From assembly GCA_035624085.1 (NCBI GenBank), contig DASPSE010000012.1:1-36987 (forward strand): 36,987 nt of DNA, given 5' to 3'. The notes beneath the pieces are model-generated. The model made no database searches. It worked only from the letters and a program-made list of their open reading frames with translations, and had not been told where the DNA came from. The position numbers were made by a program, and so were the translations under genes. Numbering within the stretch: the stretch's first letter is position 1; every line of letters starts with the position of its first letter. The stretch is from JAFAGX01 sp035624085 (lineage in GTDB: Bacteria > Acidobacteriota > Terriglobia > Terriglobales > Acidobacteriaceae). This document shows positions 1 to 6,485 of this stretch, piece by piece.

Positions 1-623
1 GCTCCCTGCAAGACCTCAGGCGCCATGTACTGAAACGTGCCCACCACTGTTCCCTTTTGCGTCAAAGGCGAGGCTGAGCCGGCGAGCGCGGCCACACTGA
101 TCGTTGGTGTGGTGGGCGTCATCGGAACGGCTACGGCGGAACTCAGGCCCGACGCGGGCTTCGCCAATCCGAAGTCCATCAGCTTGGTGCCGTTCTTGGT
201 GAGCATGATGTTGCCGGGCTTCAGATCGCGATGCACGATTCCACGCCCGTGTGCTTTGTCCAGGGCATCGGCGATCTGGATTGCAATCTCCAGCGCTTCG
301 TCGAACGGCACCGCCCCTCGATGCAGCCTGTCGGCAAGGGTCTCGCCCTCCAGATGCTCCATCACCAGGAAATCCACGCCGTCCTGCGAGCCGACGTCGT
401 GCAAGGTGCAGATGTGCGGATGATTTAGTGAGGAGATCGCCTTGGCTTCGCGTTCCAGGCGCTGTTTGAGATCAAGATTGCCGGACAGGTGTGCGGGCAG
501 AACCTTGATGGCGACCTCCCGTCCGAGACGCGTGTCCCGAGCGCGGTAGACCTCACCCATGCCGCCCGCGCCCAGCGGTGATTGAATTTCATATGGCCCG
601 AGTTTCGTGCCAGAAGTCAGCAA
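1..623 (-). CDS. Serine/threonine protein kinase, N-terminal part (C-terminus beyond window)
   Basis: Reading leftward, the frame encodes the N-lobe and most of the activation region of a Hanks-type kinase. Visible motifs are the glycine-rich loop GAGGMGEV, the ATP-anchoring lysine in VAIKVL, the catalytic loop GIVHRDLKPGN, the metal-binding DFG in LMDFGLAK and the subdomain VIII motif GTFQYMAPE; the gene then leaves the window. It would phosphorylate Ser/Thr residues of unknown targets; a C-terminal sensor or TPR/WD region is common in acidobacterial relatives but cannot be seen. The frame has no ATG at its 5' end and is closed upstream by a stop at 672-674. The best start is TTG at 621-623, with GAGG six bases ahead of it. 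The ancestral ATG apparently lies at 767-769 in a duplicated copy of the gene start, now in another frame. So the start is unusual and the gene may be weakly expressed. Kinase identity is firm; the start is inferred. Confidence 0.85.
   Translation of the reverse strand, partial: MLTSGTKLGPYEIQSPLGAGGMGEVYRARDTRLGREVAIKVLPAHLSGNLDLKQRLEREAKAISSLNHPHICTLHDVGSQDGVDFLVMEHLEGETLADRLHRGAVPFDEALEIAIQIADALDKAHGRGIVHRDLKPGNIMLTKNGTKLMDFGLAKPASGLSSAVAVPMTPTTPTISVAALAGSASPLTQKGTVVGTFQYMAPEVLQG
550..621. repeat. 72-bp direct repeat, copy 1 (inside the kinase body frame)
   Basis: This segment is identical, as read by eye, to positions 693-764. On the minus strand it encodes the kinase start from LTSGTKLGPYE to the glycine-rich loop and GMGEV. 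Copy 1 is continuous with the rest of the kinase. Confidence 0.9.
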
Positions 624-692
624 GAGATCCCTCGCTGCACTCGGGATTTCGCCTGCGGGCTCCCGCTTCGCTCACGCCCGCAAAACGGCTCA
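622..692. repeat. 71-bp palindromic spacer with GCAGCGAGGGATCT core
   Basis: On the minus strand the spacer holds two short inverted repeats: GCGGGC with GCCCGC, and ATCCC with GGGAT. It also carries GCAGCGAGGGATCT. That core resembles the GCGAAGGATCT core in the intergenic repeats at 11132-11165 and 24076-24114, so the spacer is probably a member of the same genomic repeat family. Its GAGGGA also supplies a Shine-Dalgarno-like site for the TTG restart of the kinase. Confidence 0.6.
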
Positions 693-764
693 ACCTCACC
701 CATGCCGCCCGCGCCCAGCGGTGATTGAATTTCATATGGCCCGAGTTTCGTGCCAGAAGTCAGC
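693..764. repeat. 72-bp direct repeat, copy 2 (next to the original kinase ATG)
   Basis: Second identical copy of 550-621, offset by 143 bp. Copy 2 is continuous with the ATG at 767-769 and with the TATAAT box at 783-788, but reads out of frame into the spacer. The arrangement is copy-spacer-copy, as expected after a local duplication or after insertion of the spacer with duplication of the target. Confidence 0.9.
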
Positions 765-782
765 GCCATCCGTGCGAACGCC

Positions 783-788
783 ATTATA
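783..788 (-). promoter_or_regulatory. Candidate -10 box of the kinase gene
   Basis: The minus strand reads TATAAT here, an exact sigma70-type -10 hexamer, with its 3' end 13 bases before the ATG at 767-769. No convincing -35 hexamer stands 17 bases upstream. Transcription would start about 7 bases before that ATG, so the message would include the truncated leader frame before the kinase body. Confidence 0.4.
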
Positions 789-886
789 TATGTGCGAGGA
801 ATGGCCTTGGGGCGATCCGACGATTCTAAGGGGATGTTCGTCGGCGAGTCGGGAATTTTCGCTTGTTCTTAACACGGGCAGCTCCT

Positions 887-2245
887 CTAGTCGTAGTACT
901 CCAGCCCCAGGTGGGTAATAAGTTCTTCACCGCGAAGGTGCCGCAGGGTGTTCTTGAGCTTCATTAGCTGAATGAACAGATCATGCTCGGGATAGAGGCC
1001 CGGCGCGGTCATCGGTGACTTGAAATAAAAGCTGAGCCACTCCTGGATACCCAGGCTGCGTAACTCCACGCTGCGCTGCGCCAAGTCGCTGAAGAGCACG
1101 AGGTCGAGCACGATGGGCGCAGCCAAAATGGAGTCGCGGCACAGGAAATCGACCTTGATCTGCATCGGATAGCCGAGCCACCCGAAGATATCGATATTAT
1201 CCCAACCCTCTTTGTTATCACCACGCGGCGGGTAATAGTTAATGCGAACCTTGTGGGTGAAGTGGCCGTAGAGATCGGGATATAGCTCGGGTTGCAGAAT
1301 GTGTTCCAACACAGAAAGTTTGGACTCTTCCTTCGTCTTGAACGACCCGGGATCGTCAAGGACTTCCCCGTCGCGGTTGCCCAAAATGTTGGTGGAGAAC
1401 CAGCCGCTCAAGCCCAGCAGGCGGGCCTTGAATCCGGGTGCGAGAATGGTCTTCATCAGCGTCTGCCCGGTCTTAAAATCTTTGCCGCAAATCGGCGCCT
1501 GGTTTTGCCGGGCCAGTTCGTGCATGGCGGGAATGTCGACGGTGAGGTTGGGCGCTCCGTTGGCGAAAGGCACGCCTTCCATCAGCGACGCGTATGCGTA
1601 GATCATCGAAGGCGCGATGTTTTCGTCGTTCTGCATCAGCGCTTTTTCAAAGGCTTTGACGGATTGGTGCGCGGCGGTTGGTTCGATGAACGTCTCAGTC
1701 GAGCCGCACCAGATGGTCACGAGGCGAGCAGCGCCCGAGTTCTTTCTGAACTGGCGGATGTCGGCGCGAACCTGCTCGGCAAGGTCCATCTTGTTCTTGG
1801 CCTTTTTTACGTTCGGGCCGTCAAGATTCTTTACATAGTTGTGGTCGAAGACGGCTTTGTGTGGTGTGATGGAGCTGAGAAAAGGTTTCACTTTGTCGAG
1901 CAGTTCACGCTCGAGCACGCCGGCTTTGGAAGCGGCGGTGTACATGTCGTCCTCAAAAATATCCCAGCCGGTAAAAACGAGATCGTTGAGCGCAGCCAGT
2001 GGAACAAATTCTTTGATCTTGGGAGAGCGGGCGTCGGTACGCTTGCCGAGCCGGATCGTGCCCATTTGCGTGAGCGATCCGAAGGGCTTGGCCACGCCTC
2101 TGCGCACGGCCTCGATGCCAGCTACAAACGTCGTGGCCACCGCGCCCATGCCAGGGATCATGACGCCAAGTTTGCCTTTAGGAGCTTGAATCTCGCTGCC
2201 GTTTTGCTTGGTTTCGATTCTTGCGTGCTTGCGCTGCGTCGCCAT
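887..2245 (-). CDS. ino1: myo-Inositol-1-phosphate synthase
   Basis: Converts glucose 6-phosphate to 1L-myo-inositol 1-phosphate in an internal NAD+-dependent oxidation/aldol/reduction, the first committed step to inositol and inositol phospholipids. The 452-aa protein shows the NAD-binding GMGAVATTFVAG near its N-terminus, a central SLMEGVPFANGAPNLTVD block, the substrate-site lysine segment GKDFKTGQT, GNRDGEVL, and the C-terminal CRDSILAAPIVLDLV stretch typical of the family. I chose the ATG at 2243-2245 because AAGGAA lies just upstream and the protein then begins shortly before the Rossmann motif; a longer in-frame extension to 2374 lacks family-like sequence. It stands alone between the kinase and a cupin gene. 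A perfect 7-bp inverted repeat, 817-823 with 838-844, lies just past its stop, without a clear T-run. Identity is strong. Confidence 0.93.
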   Translation of the reverse strand: MATQRKHARIETKQNGSEIQAPKGKLGVMIPGMGAVATTFVAGIEAVRRGVAKPFGSLTQMGTIRLGKRTDARSPKIKEFVPLAALNDLVFTGWDIFEDDMYTAASKAGVLERELLDKVKPFLSSITPHKAVFDHNYVKNLDGPNVKKAKNKMDLAEQVRADIRQFRKNSGAARLVTIWCGSTETFIEPTAAHQSVKAFEKALMQNDENIAPSMIYAYASLMEGVPFANGAPNLTVDIPAMHELARQNQAPICGKDFKTGQTLMKTILAPGFKARLLGLSGWFSTNILGNRDGEVLDDPGSFKTKEESKLSVLEHILQPELYPDLYGHFTHKVRINYYPPRGDNKEGWDNIDIFGWLGYPMQIKVDFLCRDSILAAPIVLDLVLFSDLAQRSVELRSLGIQEWLSFYFKSPMTAPGLYPEHDLFIQLMKLKNTLRHLRGEELITHLGLEYYD

Positions 2246-2390
2246 CGGGTGGCCGGTTCCTTGTGAGAATTTTGGGATTAAGGCAAACAGGTATGTTCTC
2301 TTATCGCTGGGGAGAAATGCAAACGAATGGCGTGGAATGGGAGGAATCGCAGGCCGACGGGAACTCAGCCGCATTCAGCCCTGCGAACAT

Positions 2391-2723
2391 CTAGTCGAAA
2401 TCTCGCCTCAGAGGATAGTCAACAATAATGGCTCGCCCATCGGTGAGAGCCTTGACTGAGTGGCGGGTGTTAGCAGGAACGATTGCAACCATGCCCGCTC
2501 GGGCAATCTGGGCCACACCGTCGATGGTCACCTCAAGCTCACCGTCGGTGACCTCGTAGACTTCCTCCTGCGGATGAAAATGCTCGTGGATCGAGGCGCC
2601 ACGCGTGAATTCATAATGCGCGAATGTCATGCTCGCAGAATGGAAGTACCGGCCCCGCCAGCCGGGCAGGCGCTCGATCACCTTGAGGTTGCTGGTATCG
2701 ACAAAGGGCACGCAGACCTCCAT
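2391..2723 (-). CDS. Small single-domain cupin protein
   Basis: A 110-aa protein with both conserved cupin motifs: HEHFHPQEEVYEVTDGELEV (motif 1, two His plus Glu as likely metal ligands) and GMVAIVPANTRHSV (motif 2, third His). This is the bare beta-barrel core of the cupin_2 family, whose members include isomerases, dioxygenases and sugar- or metabolite-binding proteins; the substrate cannot be told. The start is the ATG at 2721-2723, with GGTGAGA ahead of it; TTG and GTG codons a few residues upstream are less likely. It follows the small secreted-protein gene on the same strand by about 100 bp, and precedes ino1. Confidence 0.8.
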   Translation of the reverse strand: MEVCVPFVDTSNLKVIERLPGWRGRYFHSASMTFAHYEFTRGASIHEHFHPQEEVYEVTDGELEVTIDGVAQIARAGMVAIVPANTRHSVKALTDGRAIIVDYPLRRDFD

Positions 2724-2737
2724 TTCTCTCACCAATT

Positions 2738-2770
2738 GTCATCCCTAAGGACTTGAGTCCTGAGGAATCT
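2738..2770. repeat. Short palindromic intergenic repeat
   Basis: Between the cupin gene and the next gene lies a segment starting GTCATCCCTAAGGACT with a perfect 6-bp inverted repeat, AGGACT (2748-2753) and AGTCCT (2756-2761). Its GTCATCC start resembles the longer repeats near 11132 and 24076. It is probably a dispersed genomic palindrome; no T-run supports a terminator. Confidence 0.45.
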
Positions 2771-2821
2771 GCTTTGCTGAACCAAAGAAAAACAGCGGCT
2801 TCCGGCCATCCTGCGATTGCC

Positions 2822-3256
2822 TTACTTCTCCAGGTCCACGCTTCTGATTGGCAAGTCCCAGTGCGCGTCGAGAATCTCAAAGCGGCGCTGCTCTTCGTGG
2901 TTGTAAGTCTCCTGGTCCGGGAACAATTGCTTCTTCAGCGCGTCTTCATCGAAAGGCTCGTTCGCGACCGTAGCGTTCTTAAAGACGATGGTCACACGAT
3001 AATCCCAACGGCCATCTTCGGTCGTGTGATACCGCGGCTGATCCATCCAGACTTTAAGCATGCGGCCCATCTCGACTTCTTTTTTCAGCAGCGGGTAATG
3101 GTTCTTTTTGAAAAGCTTTAAGAACTCGTCGGCGTGTCCCCATTTGGCTTTGTAGTAGTACTCGACCACAAAGGGCTGGCCCGCAGTGGAAGCTTGAGCG
3201 AGGCTGAAAATCGTAGCTAGTGAGAGAAACAGAATGGCGAGAAGAAGACGTTTCAC
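2822..3256 (-). CDS. Small secreted protein of unknown function
   Basis: A 144-aa protein that begins with a clear signal peptide (KR, then a hydrophobic stretch LLLAILFLSLATIFSLAQA) and is therefore probably periplasmic. The mature part contains VVEYYYKAKWGHADEFLKLF, which resembles the first strand and helix of dimeric alpha/beta-barrel (NIPSNAP/antibiotic monooxygenase-like) folds, but I do not recognise a family. The start is GTG at 3254-3256, backed by a textbook GGAGG seven bases upstream. There are no cysteines for a lipobox. Confidence 0.75.
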   Translation of the reverse strand: MKRLLLAILFLSLATIFSLAQASTAGQPFVVEYYYKAKWGHADEFLKLFKKNHYPLLKKEVEMGRMLKVWMDQPRYHTTEDGRWDYRVTIVFKNATVANEPFDEDALKKQLFPDQETYNHEEQRRFEILDAHWDLPIRSVDLEK

Positions 3257-3277
3257 TGAAAACCTCCGTTAACTGCC

Positions 3278-3299
3278 GGGCGGACGAGGGCATCCGCCC
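3278..3299. repeat. Short GC-rich inverted repeat
   Basis: GGGCGGA (3278-3284) pairs exactly with TCCGCCC (3293-3299) across an 8-base loop, in the short gap between the small secreted-protein gene and the DedA gene. It is similar in style to the double hairpin at 3982-4019 and probably represents a dispersed palindrome. Confidence 0.45.
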
Positions 3300-3328
3300 C
3301 TACGTGGATCTACTGTGCCAACGACGGC

Positions 3329-3955
3329 TTATTCCGTCGCTCCGATTCTATTCTGCCAATGCGACCAGGCGAACCAAATAATTCCCACCATCAGGACGAG
3401 GCCGATCACTGCGTCGAATTGATGGAAATACTTGCCCAGTTCGCGCCAGTTTTCTCCCAACTTCATGCCCAGCCACGCCAGTCCGAAGCACCACGGCCAT
3501 GATCCGAGAAAAGTGTAGACGTGAAACCGTCCGCGGGGCATTCGGGCAATTCCGGCAGGCAGTGCGATAAAAGTTCGGATTACGGGAAGCAGGCGAGCGA
3601 TGAGCACCGCAAGGTATCCCCAGCGCGCGAAGAATCTATCCGCCCAGTCTAGTTCACGGCGGGTTAACAGAATCCAGCGGCCATATTTTTCGACCAGCGG
3701 GCGCCCGCCGTAGCAGCCAATCTCATAAGCAATGAGCGACCCCACATTGCAGCCGATGGCCCCGGCTGTCGCGACCCACAACAGCTTGAACGCGCCCTCG
3801 TAAACCAGGTAGCCGGCGAACGGCATGATCAGCTCAGAAGGCAGGGGAATGCAGGCGGATTCGATCGCCATCAAAAGCACAAGCCCGCCGTAGCCAGTCA
3901 CGACTATGACCGACTTGATGAACACAAACAAAACCGCGAGGATTTTCTCTGTCAT
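3329..3955 (-). CDS. DedA-family (SNARE-associated/VTT domain) membrane protein
   Basis: A 208-aa integral membrane protein of the DedA family, whose members act in lipid translocation, membrane homeostasis and proton-dependent transport. The family block is visible: GGLVLLMAIESACIPLPSE with E and P residues in the re-entrant loop, GAIGCNVGSLIAYEIG, then RWGYLAVLIARLLPVIRTF followed by ALPAGIARMPRGRF, which holds the conserved R-x3-P-x-(I/V)-R and G-x3-M-x3-F elements. It ends in a hydrophobic helix. Length fits the family (about 200-220 aa). The start is ATG 3953-3955 with no strong ribosome-binding site. It is not obviously operonic with its neighbours, since palindromes lie on both sides. 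Confidence 0.9.
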   Translation of the reverse strand: MTEKILAVLFVFIKSVIVVTGYGGLVLLMAIESACIPLPSELIMPFAGYLVYEGAFKLLWVATAGAIGCNVGSLIAYEIGCYGGRPLVEKYGRWILLTRRELDWADRFFARWGYLAVLIARLLPVIRTFIALPAGIARMPRGRFHVYTFLGSWPWCFGLAWLGMKLGENWRELGKYFHQFDAVIGLVLMVGIIWFAWSHWQNRIGATE

Positions 3956-3981
3956 GAAGCGCAGTTTGGAGCACGCGTGGA

Positions 3982-4019
3982 GACGGGCGTCCTCGCCCGT
4001 CCGGCCGTCCGAAGGACGG
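3982..4019. repeat. Two adjacent perfect hairpins
   Basis: GACGGGCG (3982-3989) and CGCCCGTC (3994-4001) form an 8-bp stem with a 4-base loop; CCGTCC (4005-4010) and GGACGG (4014-4019) form a second stem with a 3-base loop. They sit between the 74-aa gene and the DedA gene, both leftward. They may stop or attenuate transcription of the upstream gene, or be a dispersed palindrome; there is no T-run. Confidence 0.5.
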
Positions 4020-4026
4020 CAGCTTT

Positions 4027-4251
4027 TTAGAACGATCCTTCCTGGGTAAAGGTAAAACCGGGCAGCGAGACGCCGTCTGTGCCCTTGGCAACTTTCACCC
4101 GTACCGTAGGCGCATCCGGTGCGATCACAGCCGCTGGGCGTAAAACTGCGTACTGCGTGAACACCTCGCTATACACCTTGGTTACGAGATAGTCTTTTCC
4201 GTCCTCATCCTTCCGCCACACCTGCCCGAGCTTGATTGCCTTCACCGCCAC
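4027..4251 (-). CDS. Small protein of unknown function (74 aa)
   Basis: A short basic protein that begins AVKAIKLGQVWRKDEDGKDY and continues with beta-rich sequence (VWRKDEDGKDYLVTKVYSEV; AVLRPA; VRVKVAK). The opening resembles small SH3-like barrel folds, but I do not recognise a family. The start is GTG 4249-4251 with AAAGGAAG five bases upstream, which supports real translation. It is transcribed divergently from the endonuclease III gene, with about 120 bp between the two starts. Confidence 0.6.
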   Translation of the reverse strand: MAVKAIKLGQVWRKDEDGKDYLVTKVYSEVFTQYAVLRPAAVIAPDAPTVRVKVAKGTDGVSLPGFTFTQEGSF

Positions 4252-4370
4252 GAAAGCTTCCTTTGATTTTTCAGATCACTCTCAGAGTACCTAGCGTGTG
4301 CGTACTCGTCAATGTCACGAAAAAGGAATTGCCTCTGCTAACATTGAAAAGCTACCGAAGGAGAACGCTG

Positions 4371-5213
4371 ATGCCACGCGGCGTGATTCCCCGCCAACCA
4401 GCAAAGACGGGGCGACATGAAGGAGCCAGAGTCAAGCTCCCTGCGCAATCTTCGACGCTCCCGCGTCCGAGGTCGCCCGTTCCCGCCCGTCCGGGCGAGA
4501 AGTCGAAGAAGGCCAGCCCGGTCACAGCTGGCCGCTATAACCCGTTGGCCCCGGAGCGCATTGCCGGGATTCTGAAGCGGCTGGACCAGCGCTATCCGGA
4601 CGTCACCTGCGCGCTCACTCACAAAAGCGCGTGGGAGCTGCTGGTCGCAACCATCCTGTCGGCGCAATCGACGGATGTCAACGTCAACCGCGTAACCCCA
4701 GAGTTGTTCCGCAAGTATCCCACGGTTCAGGATTTCGCCGCGCTCACTCCCGAACAACTCGAGCCGGATATCCGCTCAACCGGCTTTTTTCGCAATAAGT
4801 CCAAGTCGGTGGTTGGCGCCGCGAAGAAGATCGTTAACGACTTCGGCGGCGAAGTGCCGGACGAGATGGACAAGTTGCTCACGCTGCCGGGAGTGGCTCG
4901 CAAAACGGCGAACGTCGTTCTTGGAACGTGGTTCCAGAAGGCCGACGGCATTGTGGTGGACACGCATGTGACCCGCATCGCGCGACGCTTGGAGCTGACC
5001 AGGAACACGGACCCGGCGAAAATCGAGCAGGATTTGATGCAGGTGATCCCGCGCGAAAAATGGATTTTGTTCGCTCACCAGATCATCTGGCACGGACGCA
5101 AGTTATGCACGGCGCGGCAGCCAAAATGCGCAGAGTGCCTGCTGGAAAACATCTGCCACGCCGCCGATAAGACCTGGAGTACGGTGGAGGTTCACAAGAA
5201 CGCAAAGCCGTAA
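4371..5213 (+). CDS. nth: Endonuclease III (DNA glycosylase/AP lyase)
   Basis: Removes oxidised pyrimidines from DNA and nicks the abasic site, the first step of base-excision repair. The 280-aa protein has a disordered basic N-terminal tail of about 55 residues, then the HhH-GPD domain. It shows TILSAQSTD, the helix-hairpin-helix LPGVARKTANVV with the catalytic lysine (K178 here), VVDTHVTRIARRL with the catalytic aspartate (D197), and the C-terminal [4Fe-4S] ligand set C-x6-C-x2-C-x5-C (CTARQPKCAECLLENIC). The start is ATG 4371 with AAGGAG about seven bases upstream; a longer frame from 4236 overlaps the divergent gene and lacks a binding site. Organisation appears monocistronic, convergent with the next gene. 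Confidence 0.95.
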   Translation: MPRGVIPRQPAKTGRHEGARVKLPAQSSTLPRPRSPVPARPGEKSKKASPVTAGRYNPLAPERIAGILKRLDQRYPDVTCALTHKSAWELLVATILSAQSTDVNVNRVTPELFRKYPTVQDFAALTPEQLEPDIRSTGFFRNKSKSVVGAAKKIVNDFGGEVPDEMDKLLTLPGVARKTANVVLGTWFQKADGIVVDTHVTRIARRLELTRNTDPAKIEQDLMQVIPREKWILFAHQIIWHGRKLCTARQPKCAECLLENICHAADKTWSTVEVHKNAKP

Positions 5214-5269
5214 CTTGTGTCAGGCTCGCGTAGTGGGCTTATCCACGCTCTCTTTGCGTCACCGGTATT

Positions 5270-6205
5270 TCATTGCGGGGCTGCGGGGACGTAAACCTGA
5301 GGGGCAGCCACCAGTTCCGCATTAGGCACCTCGGTTCGCAGTCTGACACGCCGCATCCCAGCCTTCTTTTCCGGCTTGGCAAGAAAGCCCAGAAAATACT
5401 GATTGTTTAGCCGGTTCGCTACGCCCTCCAGGTAGGGCGCAAAAGTCACAGGAGCGCCGGTAAAGCCGATGTAATAAGCTTCCCCTCCAGTCTCCTCGGC
5501 GACTTGCGAGAGATAAATCTGGCCCCAGTAATAGCGCCAGTAACTGTGCGCTGCGTGCCCGCCTCCAGGCATGTAGATATCGAACACGATCACCCCGGCG
5601 CGCTGCGCATCAGCAACCGCGGCGTCAACATAGGGATCATCCGCCGTGCTTCCCCCGAACCAATCCACGCCATCCGAGACCATGAACACCTCGCGGCGGG
5701 CGCTGCCCTGCGGCCAACGTTTGATCAAATCCTGCAGCGAAAAATACGGGCTGGCATCCGCGCCGATATAGCCCAGCGGGAGCCGCAGCGCTTTGGCGGC
5801 CAGAGCGTGATCGGCAGTGGGATCCTGCACGATTTTTGCTGTCCCGTTTTGCATGTAGGCGACACCGATCTTGGCAGTCGCAGGCTGCCCATTGATGAAT
5901 TGTCGAAGATCGTCCAACTGTGCGCCCAGGCTGATACTGGCCCCGTCGTCGATCAAAATGAAAAACTCCAGCGCGGCGTTCTCGCCTTTTGCCGGCACCC
6001 AATCGGTAACGCGGTCCCGATCGTGGCCTTCGTAGACCATTACATCTTGCGGCGTGATGTCCGGCGGTGTCGTGCCATGGCGTGCTTCCACCGTAACGAG
6101 CATGTGCACCGGAACGCCGCCCGACGATGCCCCCTGGCCCACGGCATACAAACTTGTCAGGAAAACCGTCGCAAGTGTGAAAAACAGCAGAGATAGTTTT
6201 TTCAC
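5270..6205 (-). CDS. Secreted VWFA-like domain protein (acidobacterial type)
   Basis: A roughly 311-aa exported protein: an N-terminal signal peptide (KKLSLLFFTLATVFLTSLYA) followed by a von Willebrand A-like domain. Visible are the strand with the partial MIDAS-like motif FFILIDDGASISLG (D-x-G-x-S instead of D-x-S-x-S) and a later strand VFMVSDGVDWFGG. Such proteins abound in Acidobacteriota, usually annotated as VWFA-related, with undefined partners. The MIDAS deviation suggests altered or lost metal binding. I prefer the GTG start at 6203-6205, preceded by GAGGGTG and placed directly at the signal peptide; an ATG 13 codons upstream (6242-6244) is the alternative. It is convergent with nth. 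Confidence 0.8.
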   Translation of the reverse strand: MKKLSLLFFTLATVFLTSLYAVGQGASSGGVPVHMLVTVEARHGTTPPDITPQDVMVYEGHDRDRVTDWVPAKGENAALEFFILIDDGASISLGAQLDDLRQFINGQPATAKIGVAYMQNGTAKIVQDPTADHALAAKALRLPLGYIGADASPYFSLQDLIKRWPQGSARREVFMVSDGVDWFGGSTADDPYVDAAVADAQRAGVIVFDIYMPGGGHAAHSYWRYYWGQIYLSQVAEETGGEAYYIGFTGAPVTFAPYLEGVANRLNNQYFLGFLAKPEKKAGMRRVRLRTEVPNAELVAAPQVYVPAAPQ

Positions 6206-6485
6206 GGCACCCTCACTTTCATTTTGTCGGAAGGATTTTCCCATTCTGCGTTTGGGACGGTGACGTATTCCAGTACATCACCGCCCTACATATTTCGATG
6301 CAGTGCGGCCGCCCCAGGTCTCCGATAGTCTTGGACGCGGCCTTTCCAAATTTCGCCGCGACCCACCCAATTGCTAGCGATAACGCTCCGATGCACTCAG
6401 CAATCATGCTTCAGGTATTATCTGTCAGACACCCGTTGTAACGTGGGTCGATCAGGTCTTCATTGCTGACTTCTTAGGACAAGAC

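Larger units (their letters stand above)
617..769 (-). pseudogene. Duplicated 5' end of the kinase gene, truncated 50-aa reading frame
   Basis: Starting at ATG 767-769, this frame reads MALTSGTKLGPYEIQ and continues through GAGGMGEV, matching the start of the kinase. It then runs into the 71-bp spacer and ends at TGA 617-619 after 50 codons. It looks like the original kinase start, separated from its body by a 143-bp duplication-plus-spacer. The frame differs from that of the kinase body because 143 is not a multiple of three. Its stop sits immediately beside the TTG restart codon of the kinase body, so it may act as a leader peptide that feeds ribosomes to the restart by translational coupling. 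That role is inference. Confidence 0.7.

Noticed and set aside
1292..2266. Long plus-strand frame (324 codons) opposite the inositol-phosphate synthase gene
   Set aside because: It is the antisense shadow of a strongly conserved enzyme gene, has arginine/glycine-rich unlikely composition and no family motif.
6219..6407. 62-codon minus-strand frame in the gap before the mannosidase gene
   Set aside because: The ATG has no Shine-Dalgarno site and the translation shows no domain or signal; it probably arises by chance in the 280-bp gap.
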